Of a stretch of DNA of 64,000 nt, positions 1 to 8,126 are shown one piece after another. How positions within the stretch are numbered: the stretch's first letter is position 1; every line of letters starts with the position of its first letter. Origin of the DNA: an uncultured Gammaproteobacteria bacterium (GTDB lineage: Bacteria > Pseudomonadota > Gammaproteobacteria > Arenicellales > Poriferihabitantaceae); assembly GCA_947259885.1 (NCBI GenBank), contig CAMYNW010000003.1, positions 1 through 64,000 on the forward strand, given 5' to 3'. Both the position numbers and the translations under genes were made by a program. The notes under the pieces were generated by a model, which did not search any database, was not told the DNA's origin, and was given only the letters and a program-made list of their open reading frames with translations.

Positions 1-240
1 TCGATCTGGCCCGAAAACATCTCCTTCACCACCCATGAGGCGCAGGCCACCGGCATGCCGGTCTTCTGTTTCGATCTGGGCGCACAGGCGGATGCGGTGC
101 GGCAGGCCTGTGCGGATGGCGCGCCGGGTGCGGTTTTGGCGCGGCCTTTGGACGGCGCCGTTGATGCGTCGGCTCTTATCGCAGATATTAGATCAAAAAT
201 GCCTTTATTAGAGACTGATTTTGCGAGAGATGACAGATGA
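1..240 (+). CDS. Glycosyltransferase, C-terminal end only (partial)
   Basis: The reading frame is open from the first base and ends in TGA at 238-240, so only about 79 C-terminal codons are present. The segment starting SIWPENISFTTHEA and followed by GMPVFCFDLGAQ resembles the sugar-nucleotide-binding end of GT4-type glycosyltransferases, in which a conserved Glu after a Pro/Ser-rich turn contacts the donor. The TGA overlaps the ATG of the next gene (ATGA), so the two were probably co-transcribed for polysaccharide synthesis and decoration. The segment is markedly GC-rich with alphaproteobacterial codon use, unlike everything after about 935. The family call rests on a short tail; the exact sugar and acceptor cannot be stated. 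Confidence 0.6.
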   Translation, partial: SIWPENISFTTHEAQATGMPVFCFDLGAQADAVRQACADGAPGAVLARPLDGAVDASALIADIRSKMPLLETDFARDDR

Positions 241-983
241 GCGGTCGCAGCCTGATCCTACATATTGGCGCTCCGAAATGTGGCAGCTCTGCCTTGCAGA
301 GCGCCCTGACCCGGCACCCCGATCTGCGGGATTCTGCGGGCAGAAGGTTGCGCTATATCGCGCTGCGTCAGCAGAACGATGGGTATCACCCGGTCTATGG
401 AAACATGGTGCAGCGGCGTGGCGCGGCATCGGTCTATGGCTATATGTGCTGGCCCAACTTTGGCCGTCATACGGACAGCGGGCCGATTCTGAAGGCGATG
501 CAGGATGTGCTGCACGCTGGCCAGCGTGGCGGTTGGGTGCCCGTCTTGTCTTGCGAAGGGTGGATCAACCATCCTGACCTCTTTGCCGGGGCGCTGGCCG
601 ATCTGGGGCATCCTCAGGTGGATGTGGTGTGTTTTCTGCGCCCACCAGCCGAATGGGTGAACGCGGCGTGGTGGCAATGGGGCATCTGGTCAGTTCCGAG
701 TGTGGATGTTTGGCTGAATCGGGGGGGGCTGCCTTATGGGTTTGCAGACCATCTTGAACGCTGGGCCGCCATTCCTAACCTTACGTTGCGTGTGCGGCGT
801 TCACGTCCCGATGCGGTGCAGAAATTCAACGCGCTTTATGGCAGCCATCTGGGCGCGCAGAAGGCGGAAAATATATCATCCCCAGCCAGCTTGCTGGGCT
901 TTTTATTGCGGAACAGAGCCTATCGCGAAACCCCGCATGATGCGCGGTCAGAAGCACTTGGTCTGGTTCAACGACTTCGCTAA
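237..983 (+). CDS. Sulfotransferase-like protein, 3' end replaced at a junction
   Basis: The N-terminus HIGAPKCGSSALQSAL resembles the 5'-phosphosulfate-binding loop of PAPS-dependent sulfotransferases, as seen in the polysaccharide-linked family of Rhodobacterales. VDVVCFLRPPAEWVNA fits the 3'-phosphate-binding strand and helix (R-P-P...W). The gene starts at an ATG overlapping the preceding stop by four bases. Genuine coding probably ends near base 935: beyond it the frame merely reads through antisense tilS sequence to a chance stop at 983, so roughly 233 residues are native and the C-terminus is lost. GC-rich codon use matches the preceding partial gene and not the rest of the window. Function is inferred from motifs only. 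Confidence 0.6.
   Translation: MSGRSLILHIGAPKCGSSALQSALTRHPDLRDSAGRRLRYIALRQQNDGYHPVYGNMVQRRGAASVYGYMCWPNFGRHTDSGPILKAMQDVLHAGQRGGWVPVLSCEGWINHPDLFAGALADLGHPQVDVVCFLRPPAEWVNAAWWQWGIWSVPSVDVWLNRGGLPYGFADHLERWAAIPNLTLRVRRSRPDAVQKFNALYGSHLGAQKAENISSPASLLGFLLRNRAYRETPHDARSEALGLVQRLR
925..945. other. Junction between two unrelated DNA segments
   Basis: Left of this point the DNA is GC-rich with glycosyltransferase and sulfotransferase genes on the plus strand. Right of it the DNA is of moderate GC with tilS on the minus strand. Both genes lose homology at the same place: tilS reads correctly up to LLTAHHA, where DDQAET would be expected next, and the sulfotransferase frame degenerates at the same bases. 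No transposase, target duplication, integrase or attachment repeat is visible. A chimeric assembly join is the simplest explanation; real recombination is possible but would destroy an essential gene. Confidence 0.8.
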
Positions 984-1329
984 ACCAGTTATAGCGGGCA
1001 TGGCGTGCTTCCGCCTCGTTAAGTTCATGCCCGCGAGGTGCGGTCCAGGTGTGCGAGTGAATCGGTACATCGAGCGCATGACACACCTTTTCACAAAATC
1101 GTTGCCAGCTGTCTGAATTCGGATTTATCCGATGATTAAAGTGCAGCGCAGTAATCACCTTGGATTTGTTAGAAGATTCTTCCGGTGGATCTTTTTTAAG
1201 TGCTGACTGCAATGCGTTTAACAACGCCATAGAGTCTGCACCACCGCTAAAAGCGACCGCATAACGCTGGTCAATTGTAAACCCATGAATCTCCCTTAGT
1301 ACCTGAGAGAGAGCCTGAGCGTTGAACAA
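936..1329 (-). CDS. tilS: tRNA(Ile)-lysidine synthase, N-terminal fragment
   Basis: TilS uses ATP to attach lysine to C34 of tRNA-Ile(CAU), switching its decoding from AUG to AUA. The fragment shows the PP-loop SGGADSMALL (residues 28-37) and continues with LHFNHRINPNSDSW and LLTAHHA, both typical of the family. It then breaks at about residue 132 of an expected 400 or more, exactly at the composition junction. The start is TTG at 1329-1327, nine bases after the accA stop; no in-frame ATG lies nearby. TilS is essential in bacteria that have it, so the intact copy should exist in the real genome, which argues that the truncation is an assembly artefact. accA upstream suggests one transcript. 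Confidence 0.85.
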
Positions 1330-1337
1330 TGAGTTGA

Positions 1338-2303
1338 TCAGTTGCTCTTAACCTCGAACCGGCCAAGCTGCATCAGACGTTGATAGCGCGCTTCAACTAG
1401 TTCACGTTTATCCATATTCACCATATTCTCAAGAGCGCTCACGATACACGACCGAACAGACTCGGCGGCCCCATCATAATTTCGGTGTGCACCACCAAGC
1501 GGTTCCTTGATCACTTCATCCACCAGCCCGTGTTTGGAAAGTTCTGCAGTAGTCATTTTCATTGCTTCAGCCGCATCAGCGGCCTTGTCTGCGCTCTTCC
1601 ACAAGATTGACGCACAGCCTTCAGGGGATATTACCGAATAAACCGCATATTCCAGCATTAGCAAGCGGTCGCAAACACCTATAGCAAGCGCTCCCCCAGA
1701 ACCACCCTCCCCGATAACAACGGAGATGATCGGCGTTTTTAGGGAAGCCATGAGTTCGAGAGAACGCGCAATCGCTTCACTTTGGCCCCGCTCTTCTGCG
1801 CCGACACCGGGATAAGCGCCAGCGGTATCAATCAGGGTAATAACCGGTAGGCTAAATCGGTCGGCCAGCTTCATAACTCTCTGTGCTTTTCTATATCCTT
1901 CAGGCCTAGGCATACCGAAATTTCGACGGGTTCGTTCTCGGGTATCACGGCCTTTCTGATGTCCGATCAGGACCACGCTGTACCCATCAATTTTACCTAT
2001 TCCGGCGACAATTGCCGGGTCATCTCCAAACATTCGGTCTCCATGCAGCTCCTGAAACTCAGTACATATTCGATCGATGTAGTCCAGCGTGTATGGTCTC
2101 AAGGGATGTCTGGCGATCTGAGTGACCTGCCAGGATGTCAGACGCGAAAATATTTCTTTGGTGAGTTCGCGGTTCTTGGTCCGCATTTTCTCGATCTCAT
2201 CGTCGAAATTGAGCGAGCGGTTCTCACTCACCCTTTGTAACTCAATAATTTTCTCTTCTAGTTCCGCTATTGGTTTTTCAAATTCCAAATAATCGAGACT
2301 CAT
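1338..2303 (-). CDS. accA: Acetyl-CoA carboxylase carboxyltransferase subunit alpha
   Basis: AccA and AccD form the cytoplasmic carboxyltransferase that moves CO2 from carboxybiotin to acetyl-CoA, giving malonyl-CoA for fatty-acid synthesis. The 321-residue length matches the E. coli protein (319). The N-terminus [21 protein letters not shown] near 87-90, [16 protein letters not shown] near 160-175 and the oxyanion-forming [12 protein letters not shown] near 200-211 are all in the expected order. The C-terminus (ALxNMV...[12 protein letters not shown]) is also typical, so the gene is complete. tilS follows after nine bases; pncC lies upstream on the same strand with a 42-base gap, so accA may be part of a longer transcript. 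Confidence 0.97.
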   Translation of the reverse strand: MSLDYLEFEKPIAELEEKIIELQRVSENRSLNFDDEIEKMRTKNRELTKEIFSRLTSWQVTQIARHPLRPYTLDYIDRICTEFQELHGDRMFGDDPAIVAGIGKIDGYSVVLIGHQKGRDTRERTRRNFGMPRPEGYRKAQRVMKLADRFSLPVITLIDTAGAYPGVGAEERGQSEAIARSLELMASLKTPIISVVIGEGGSGGALAIGVCDRLLMLEYAVYSVISPEGCASILWKSADKAADAAEAMKMTTAELSKHGLVDEVIKEPLGGAHRNYDGAAESVRSCIVSALENMVNMDKRELVEARYQRLMQLGRFEVKSN

Positions 2304-2345
2304 ATGGCAACCCAGATTTATCCTGCTATAGCTGTGGATTTTAAA

Positions 2346-2852
2346 CTATTTCAGTTCCATAATTGTCCACAACGCATGGGATATGCTTTGTTTTCGGATT
2401 CCTTCACGATCTCCATCAAATAAACAACACTGCGATATTTCAATATTGAAATGCCGATCCGTTTTCTTAGCCCAAGCGAAACATACCGTCCCAACAGGCT
2501 TTTCTCTGTTTCCACCGTCCGGGCCTGCAATTCCGGTCACAGAAACCGCAATGTCAGCGTTGCTGTTAGTTAGCCCACCTATCGCCATGGATTCCGCCAC
2601 TTCAATACTCACTGCACCGTGTTCCTGAATTAAACTAAGTGGAACAGCAGCCAGTTCATTTTTAGCCTGGTTACTGTAGGTCACTAAACCCCTGTCAAAC
2701 CATTCAGAACTCCCAGAGACAGAGGTAATGGCATAGGCAATTCCGCCACCTGTGCATGACTCAACTGTCACTAGACTGGAGTTTCGCGCTAATAGCCACT
2801 GCCCTACGTCAGATGCGAGCGAAGGAATCGAAAACTGGATAGATTCAACCAC
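2346..2852 (-). CDS. pncC: Nicotinamide-nucleotide amidase (CinA C-terminal domain family)
   Basis: This is a stand-alone CinA C-terminal-domain protein, which deamidates NMN to nicotinate mononucleotide in NAD recycling. The nucleophile motif ESCTGGG (about residues 31-37), the internal VTGIAGPDGG and the KPVGTV segment are diagnostic. I place the start at GTG 2852-2850, giving 168 residues, close to the 165 of E. coli PncC. That GTG overlaps the TAG stop of the upstream protease gene by one base (TAGTG), a typical coupled start. The alternative upstream TTG at 2918 would give a 66-base overlap and an atypical N-terminal extension. No cinA N-terminal (MoaB-like) domain is present. Confidence 0.9.
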   Translation of the reverse strand: MVESIQFSIPSLASDVGQWLLARNSSLVTVESCTGGGIAYAITSVSGSSEWFDRGLVTYSNQAKNELAAVPLSLIQEHGAVSIEVAESMAIGGLTNSNADIAVSVTGIAGPDGGNREKPVGTVCFAWAKKTDRHFNIEISQCCLFDGDREGIRKQSISHALWTIMELK

Positions 2853-5749
2853 TACAAAGCTGGAAAGAAACTGGCCGTCTTGTGCCGAAAAGATTCTGGC
2901 GAACCGATACTCTGCCAACCATCGCCGCCCAGAGCAGATTGAGATGCTCCCTGCCTGCGCCCCGGTGATTGGATCACCAGGTGTCGGCGTTCGGGTGCTG
3001 TAAAAGTGCGCAGAAAATCTTGAACATCTTGCTTACTGAGCTGTCCGATCTCCTCTGCGAGACGCTCGCGGCTATCAAAACTAAAGCGCTCCAAGTCAAT
3101 TTCCCCCCAGAATCTATCTGTCCGATTGGCCAGTTTCGTATCACGACGAAGTATCTGCGCAATCAGACCCTTTCTAGTCTGCTCGAACTGTTCTTCGGTC
3201 ATGCTGTCGAGCTGTGCTGGAAATCCAGCAACAAACTCATCAACAAGCTGACTGATCTCAGTAGCGTTATGACTAGGGCTTTGAATCGACAATAATAATC
3301 CAGGCACTTCCAGCATATCCATGTGAGCAGCAATTACCAGATATCCGACTCTGTGGGTGGTACGTAAGTTGAAGTAAAAAGGTGACTTCAACAGCTGTCC
3401 TAGTAATGCCACCTTAGCTCTGGCAGTGATGGATTTTTCTTCTGCCTGGAAATAGTAACTGAGCGCTGTATCTCCATGGTCTATATCCATTGTCCTTAGG
3501 TAAGGCTGACCCTGCCCCAGTCGGCGAATACGTGGTCGTGCAATTTCATCGACAAACTCGGCCTGGGGGAAAGCATCCTCTACCATTTGCGCCATTTCAA
3601 CTGCCTGAGATTGAGACACATCTCCATGAGACAGAGCGGTCACTTCGATCTGGCCAAGCAAACTCTCTAAATGTTTAATCAGCTCTTCGATAGTGACCGT
3701 GTCGATCTCCACCAGCCGTTCACTCTCAGTCCAGTAGGGGTCCATTAACAAACGATAAAGCTCATGTACAGTCTGACTCGATGGCCTTTCCTTAAAGCTG
3801 TTGCCAAGTTCGCGCGTCAACTCAGCCTTAATCAATTCCAAGCGCTCCTGTTGAAGAACCGGATTACTAATCGCATCCAGTATCACTTTGAGCAGTTCGC
3901 TTTGCCGGTCCTGATAACCTCCCAGACGCGCAGAAATCCCACGGCTGTGTCTGTATAGACTGTAACGCATGCCAGCAAGCCGCGCTGGATAGGTTTCTGT
4001 ATTTAACTGATCGTTTAGCATTCTCACCAGAATCTCAGTCAGCACTGCTGACCTTGCGGAAGAGTTCGAAAGTGGGGTTTTTATAGTGAAGTAAAAGCTT
4101 GCTCTTGGGGTTTGAAATTCCTGGTCGGCGAAATGCCATGATTCAACTCCACTATTGATTTCAAGGCGAACAGGTTTGTCCGTAGATTGTTCAAGTTGCT
4201 GCAAAGCCAGCCGCTCGGGAATAAACGGATTTGGTGGTGGCAACATAAGATCTGGAAATTGCCGAGTATCGACTTCACGCCATAAATCGAGGATTTGGGA
4301 GTCTATCTGTTCGACGTTATACTTGACCTGGTACCATGGAGAAACCTTTCGTACCTTATGACGATTCGACACGATTTGCAGATAAGCGTTATCAGGCTTC
4401 AGGTACGATAAAAGCTCACGAATCCTTTCTGGGTTATAGTGATTTATGAGGTATGGTCCGCTTAAAACTTCTTCCATCGGGTAATTGTGCAGTCGCGATG
4501 CCAGAGAACGGGCCAGACTTCCTGCATTGCTTTCTTCAGCGAATCTGAACCCTAATTCCCCCAATTTCTGTTCCTCTTCGAAGCGCCATTCTTCAATACC
4601 AGAGTCGGTTAAACGGTTGATGCTGAAAAATAGCATCGAACCGATTTCCTCAATGTGCTCTAGGCCAGGCTCAGTTAGTCCAATCGAAATTTGTACCGTG
4701 CCCTGATGACGGTCCATGAATCCTGCTCCTGCGCTCAAGCTGTCTGCCCAACCTTTTTTCTTAAGCGCAGCGAGTAGCGATCCCTCAGCTTCATGTCCTA
4801 GTAGATTCGAAATATAGCCTAGTGGTTTACTGCGGTATTCGGTGTAGGTGCTGGGTACGCGGAAAATAAACGACAAGGTATTAATATCCTTGGCCGGCAC
4901 AACCTTCAGCAAAGCCGACTTCAAATCGCGATTAAGGTAGGATTGGACGTATAGGGGGGGGGTAATATCCCGCGCTGGAATTTCCGAGAATCTTTCACGA
5001 ACCCAAACTTCAAGTTGATCTAGGGATTCCCGACCAACAACTGAGAGCGCCATGATATCCGCTGAATACCATCGATTATAAAATTCGATTAGTTTGTCTC
5101 GAACACTAACCCCCTCCCTGTCCTGCAGCGTTTCATTCGAGCCAACTGAAAACCGTGAAGCCGGATGACCTGGATTGAGAATTTGTTTCTGCGCGGCCCA
5201 AATCCTTCTGCCTTCGTCTTTCAGTCTGGCTTGATATTCCGAGTGCACGACCGAACGCTCGCGCTCTACATAAGTTGCATCGAAAGTGGGATCAATAAAA
5301 AATCTGGAGAAGCGATCAAGGGCCGGCAACAGGCTATCGTAACTGACATTGAAGAAATAGTTCGTGTGCTCGTAAGCGGTATACGCGTTATGACCGCCAC
5401 CACGGCTTTGGATAAACTCTTGATATTCTCCAGCGTCCGGATATTTTTCTGTTCCGAGAAACAACATGTGTTCAAGAAAATGAGCAAGTCCATTCCATCC
5501 CGCAGGATCACTTCCGCTACCGACATGAACATCCAGTGAAGCTGCAGCCTGGTCGGTGTATGGATCTGATACCAACAAAACTTTCAGGCCATTATCGAGC
5601 ACCAGACCACGATAAGATTTTTCGTCAACCTCACTCTTAATAAGTTCAGTTATTTGAGAATCAGCCGATGCAAATTGTGGCAAAGTTGCGTGAATCACAA
5701 CTACAGCCAGCAAGCCCAGCATCATTTTTAATTTTCCAACGAATATCAT
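2852..5749 (-). CDS. ptrA: Periplasmic M16 zinc metallopeptidase (protease III / pitrilysin)
   Basis: A 965-residue insulinase-family protease, close to E. coli PtrA (962), that degrades small peptides within a closed chamber of four homologous domains. A signal peptide with a hydrophobic core (LGLLAVVVIHATLPQFASA) predicts export to the periplasm. The inverted zinc motif is HFLEH at 90-94 with the third ligand Glu171 in HSEYQ, the spacing expected for M16 enzymes. The C-terminal half carries the inactive M16 domains, including HRVGYLV, the usual partner of the active site. The TAG stop overlaps the GTG of pncC, so translation is probably coupled. The last ~30 residues after the FTAPERR segment look unconserved. 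Confidence 0.93.
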   Translation of the reverse strand: MIFVGKLKMMLGLLAVVVIHATLPQFASADSQITELIKSEVDEKSYRGLVLDNGLKVLLVSDPYTDQAAASLDVHVGSGSDPAGWNGLAHFLEHMLFLGTEKYPDAGEYQEFIQSRGGGHNAYTAYEHTNYFFNVSYDSLLPALDRFSRFFIDPTFDATYVERERSVVHSEYQARLKDEGRRIWAAQKQILNPGHPASRFSVGSNETLQDREGVSVRDKLIEFYNRWYSADIMALSVVGRESLDQLEVWVRERFSEIPARDITPPLYVQSYLNRDLKSALLKVVPAKDINTLSFIFRVPSTYTEYRSKPLGYISNLLGHEAEGSLLAALKKKGWADSLSAGAGFMDRHQGTVQISIGLTEPGLEHIEEIGSMLFFSINRLTDSGIEEWRFEEEQKLGELGFRFAEESNAGSLARSLASRLHNYPMEEVLSGPYLINHYNPERIRELLSYLKPDNAYLQIVSNRHKVRKVSPWYQVKYNVEQIDSQILDLWREVDTRQFPDLMLPPPNPFIPERLALQQLEQSTDKPVRLEINSGVESWHFADQEFQTPRASFYFTIKTPLSNSSARSAVLTEILVRMLNDQLNTETYPARLAGMRYSLYRHSRGISARLGGYQDRQSELLKVILDAISNPVLQQERLELIKAELTRELGNSFKERPSSQTVHELYRLLMDPYWTESERLVEIDTVTIEELIKHLESLLGQIEVTALSHGDVSQSQAVEMAQMVEDAFPQAEFVDEIARPRIRRLGQGQPYLRTMDIDHGDTALSYYFQAEEKSITARAKVALLGQLLKSPFYFNLRTTHRVGYLVIAAHMDMLEVPGLLLSIQSPSHNATEISQLVDEFVAGFPAQLDSMTEEQFEQTRKGLIAQILRRDTKLANRTDRFWGEIDLERFSFDSRERLAEEIGQLSKQDVQDFLRTFTAPERRHLVIQSPGRRQGASQSALGGDGWQSIGSPESFRHKTASFFPAL

Positions 5750-5888
5750 GAATATAATTTGGTTAGTTCAGCGACAAGTTTTACCGCAACCATGCAGAGG
5801 TCGGTAATTGTAGTGATTATGGGACGAAAAAAGCGCTTAACAAGTCATATTCTAAGGCTACCGGTAGAAAATAGACTTCGGCTACCGA

Positions 5889-5925
5889 ATAAAAACGGCC
5901 CGGATTGACTGCTCAACCCGGGCCG
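5889..5925 (-). terminator. Intrinsic terminator of the candidate sRNA
   Basis: CGGCCCGG (5896-5903) pairs with CCGGGCCG (5918-5925), and after one mismatch TTGA/TCAA extends the stem around a CTGC loop. On the minus strand the hairpin is followed by TTTTTATTC. It lies about 140 bases upstream of the ptrA start and points the same way, so it must end a separate transcript that begins between it and tRNA-Glu. Confidence 0.88.
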
Positions 5926-6050
5926 AACCTCTTCGAAACCGTCATTCCTTTTCCATGGCTTACGGATTAACTCCTGTAATGGCGTTACATCCACGCTTCC
6001 TGCGTTTCCATTTCGACACACATTCGTCCGTGAACTTATGTCATTCTCAG
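5889..6050 (-). ncRNA. Candidate CsrB/RsmZ-type small RNA (5' end uncertain)
   Basis: No credible gene occupies this intergenic segment, yet the minus strand ends in a strong intrinsic terminator. Between 5946 and 6029 the minus strand carries seven GGA triplets (complements of TCC at 5946, 5952, 5972, 5990, 5998, 6007 and 6027), whereas chance expects one or two and the next ~155 bases upstream have none. Several sit in loops: ACGC-AGGAA-GCGT (about 5994-6006), TTC-ACGGAC-GAA (about 6023-6034), and ACAGGA in the loop closed by an 8-bp GGATgTAAC/GTTAATCC stem (about 5964-5992). Repeated looped GGA plus a Rho-independent end is the hallmark of CsrA/RsmA-sequestering RNAs. No clear GacA box was found. 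The 5' end could reach about 6150. Confidence 0.5.
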
Positions 6051-6223
6051 CCTAACGGTCAGGTCACCCCCTGTGTACCTGTTTCGAGGTCAGAAATATT
6101 ATCTCTGATACCGATCATTTGCCTCTGTGCGAATTGTCACAAAGAGATCAATAAAGATATGACAAAGATACGATGTTGAAAGAAGTCATCCACTGAGGCC
6201 ATGCCAGTTAACTCTATGGATGA

Positions 6224-6251
6224 CAAAAAAACCCGCAAAAGAAGCGGGTTT
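6224..6251 (-). terminator. Intrinsic terminator of the tRNA-Ala/tRNA-Glu unit
   Basis: AAACCCGC (6229-6236) and GCGGGTTT (6244-6251) form a stem around a 7-base loop. On the minus strand the stem is followed by a run of T residues (complement of the A tract at 6225-6230). It lies 12 bases beyond the 3' end of tRNA-Glu and closes the tRNA transcript. Confidence 0.9.
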
Positions 6252-6263
6252 CAAATGTTTTAA

Positions 6264-6340
6264 TGGCGTCCCCAAGGGGATTCGAACCCCTGTCGCCGCC
6301 GTGAAAGGGCGGTGTCCTAGGCCAACTAGACGATGGGGAC
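6264..6340 (-). tRNA. tRNA-Glu (anticodon TTC)
   Basis: The minus strand folds into a full cloverleaf with acceptor GTCCCCA/TGGGGAC, T-loop GGTTCGAATCC and anticodon arm CGCC-CTTTCAC-GGCG, which puts TTC at positions 34-36. The 3' CCA is encoded. It follows tRNA-Ala in the same transcript and lies near gltX, the gene for its own synthetase. Confidence 0.97.
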
Positions 6341-6386
6341 TTGATCTTTCTTCAAGTCAGGATCGGCATTGCACGGATCGTGAATC

Positions 6387-6462
6387 TGGTGGAGCCAGGC
6401 GGGATCGAACCGCCGACCTCAACACTGCCAGTGTTGCGCTCTCCCAGCTGAGCTATGGCCCC
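6387..6462 (-). tRNA. tRNA-Ala (anticodon GGC)
   Basis: The minus-strand cloverleaf has acceptor GGGGCCA/TGGCTCC, D-arm AGCTCAGCTGGGAGAGC, anticodon arm CAACA-CTGGCAG-TGTTG (anticodon GGC) and an encoded CCA. The third acceptor pair is G-U, the usual identity element for alanyl-tRNA synthetase. It is the first gene of the two-tRNA unit downstream of gltX. Confidence 0.97.
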
Positions 6463-6473
6463 AAAGGCGGCGT

Positions 6474-6502
6474 ATTGTAAAGTTTCGATTACCCTCGATC
6501 AA
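6474..6502 (-). promoter_or_regulatory. Sigma-70 promoter for the tRNA-Ala/tRNA-Glu unit
   Basis: On the minus strand TTGATC (6502-6497) is separated by exactly 17 bases from TACAAT (6479-6474). A GC-rich discriminator follows before the tRNA-Ala 5' end. Spacing, box quality and a GC-rich discriminator are as expected for a stringently controlled stable-RNA promoter, so the tRNAs need not depend on gltX transcription. Confidence 0.7.
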
Positions 6503-6531
6503 GCTTTATTTAGAGCCGGATAGAAGCTTGG

Positions 6532-7938
6532 TTAGGCTCTCTCGTGGATATGTTTTACCGCGCTTTCGATGCGTGCAAGGGTGCGTTCCTTGCCTACCAA
6601 TTTTACTGTGATATCAATTGAAGGCGTCGCAGCATCCCCTGAGATCGCCACTCTCAGTGGCAACGCTATTTTTGCAAACTTTATTCCCGCATCTTTGACC
6701 ACTTCCTGGATGACTTTGTTAATTGCTTCTGCCTCCCAGGTGTTCAAAGCCTCCAGTTTTGGTGTTAGAGCCTCAAATAGTGGAACGGCCTCTGCGGTTA
6801 AATGTTTATCCGCTGCAGCGGCGTTATAGTCATCGAATTCCGCATACAGGTAGAGAATCTTGTCAGCCATTTCTTCAAGAGTACTGGCCCTCTCTCGCAT
6901 GACCTCGACCACCTCATGAATCTTGGGACCGTGACAAAGCCCAACTCCTCTTTTGTGCAGTCGTTTCGCTAATTCATTTCCAATACGGTCTGTGTCCACG
7001 ATCTTAAGATAGTGCTGATTGACCCAAAGCAACTTGTCTAGATCGAAACTGGCAGGCGCTTTGTTGATATTTTCGATATCGAATAAATCGATCATTTCGT
7101 CGAGATCGAATATCTCCTGGTCCCCATGGGACCAACCGAGCCTGACCAGATAGTTGAGCAATGCTTCAGGCAAAATACCCATTTCACGGTACTCAAGAAC
7201 GCTTATCGCGCCATGCCGCTTTGAGAGACGTTGGCCATCGGAACCTAAGATCAGCGGAATGTGAGCAAATATCGGGAGCGAGGCGCCTAGCGCCCGAAAT
7301 ATATTAATTTGCCGCGGAGTGTTATTAGTGTGGTCGTCCCCCCGCACGACATGTGTAATTCCCATGTCAATATCGTCGACCACAACGGTAAGGTTATAAG
7401 TGGGAGAGCCATCGCTACGAGCTATAATCAGATCATCCATCTCCTTGTTGTCTATGATCACCTTTCCTCTAACAACATCATCAAAAATCACAGCGCCTTC
7501 AATGGGATTGCGGAATCTGATCACGGCCGATTCCCCTGCATGCGGCTGACGCCCTAAATCGCGGCAATGATGATCATAACGAGGTTTTTCTCCCGATTGT
7601 CGTTGAGATTCTCTTATCTCATCTAGCCGTTCCTTCGAACAGAAACAGTGATAAGCGTTACCCTGGTCGAGAAGCAGCTGAGTTACCTGCTTATACCTGT
7701 CGGTCCGACGACTTTGAAAAAAGGGCCCGCTGCTCCAACCCAGCCCCAGCCACTCCATTGCGGCTAAAATTACATCTACCGCCTCCTGGGTGGACCTTTC
7801 GAGATCAGTGTCCTCAATTCGAAGCACCATCTCACCGCCCATTTTGCGCGCATAGAGCCAGTTAAAAAGCGCCGTACGTGCTCCCCCGATATGTAAATAT
7901 CCGGTGGGACTGGGAGGGAAACGGGTAACAATCGACAT
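6532..7938 (-). CDS. gltX: Glutamyl-tRNA synthetase
   Basis: A class I synthetase that charges tRNA-Glu with glutamate in the cytoplasm. The 468 residues match the bacterial length. The HIGH-type signature LHIGGART lies at about 15-22 in the Rossmann fold, and the second ATP motif appears as RLSKRHG (a KLSKR-type variant usual in GluRS). The C-terminal helical domain recognises the anticodon. Its own tRNA lies 190 bases downstream, a known arrangement in Pseudomonas-type genomes. An early CFCSKERLDEIRE segment shows the cysteines found in many zinc-binding GluRS N-termini. The start is an ATG right after a short AT-rich leader. Confidence 0.96.
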   Translation of the reverse strand: MSIVTRFPPSPTGYLHIGGARTALFNWLYARKMGGEMVLRIEDTDLERSTQEAVDVILAAMEWLGLGWSSGPFFQSRRTDRYKQVTQLLLDQGNAYHCFCSKERLDEIRESQRQSGEKPRYDHHCRDLGRQPHAGESAVIRFRNPIEGAVIFDDVVRGKVIIDNKEMDDLIIARSDGSPTYNLTVVVDDIDMGITHVVRGDDHTNNTPRQINIFRALGASLPIFAHIPLILGSDGQRLSKRHGAISVLEYREMGILPEALLNYLVRLGWSHGDQEIFDLDEMIDLFDIENINKAPASFDLDKLLWVNQHYLKIVDTDRIGNELAKRLHKRGVGLCHGPKIHEVVEVMRERASTLEEMADKILYLYAEFDDYNAAAADKHLTAEAVPLFEALTPKLEALNTWEAEAINKVIQEVVKDAGIKFAKIALPLRVAISGDAATPSIDITVKLVGKERTLARIESAVKHIHERA

Positions 7939-8126
7939 AAAAATTCAAATGGACAAAATCACGCGCGGAATTCTAATTCAAATGGGTTAGTAGAGACAGA
8001 GCCTTAGCGCTGCTAAAACACTATAATTAGGATAGAATATACAGTTAAACAAGAGTTAGAGGGAGGGTAGACTCTTACGCTTAAGGTCTCCCAATTTACT
8101 CGCTTTACCGCCCCTGATCAGCAGAT

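Noticed and set aside
2853..2918. Longer pncC starting at TTG 2918
   Set aside because: It would overlap ptrA by 66 bases and add 22 unconserved residues; the GTG overlapping the stop codon fits family length.
5955..6179. Plus-strand open frame of 74 codons
   Set aside because: Composition is not protein-like, no ribosome-binding site is present, and the minus strand has a terminator plus GGA repeats that explain the segment better.
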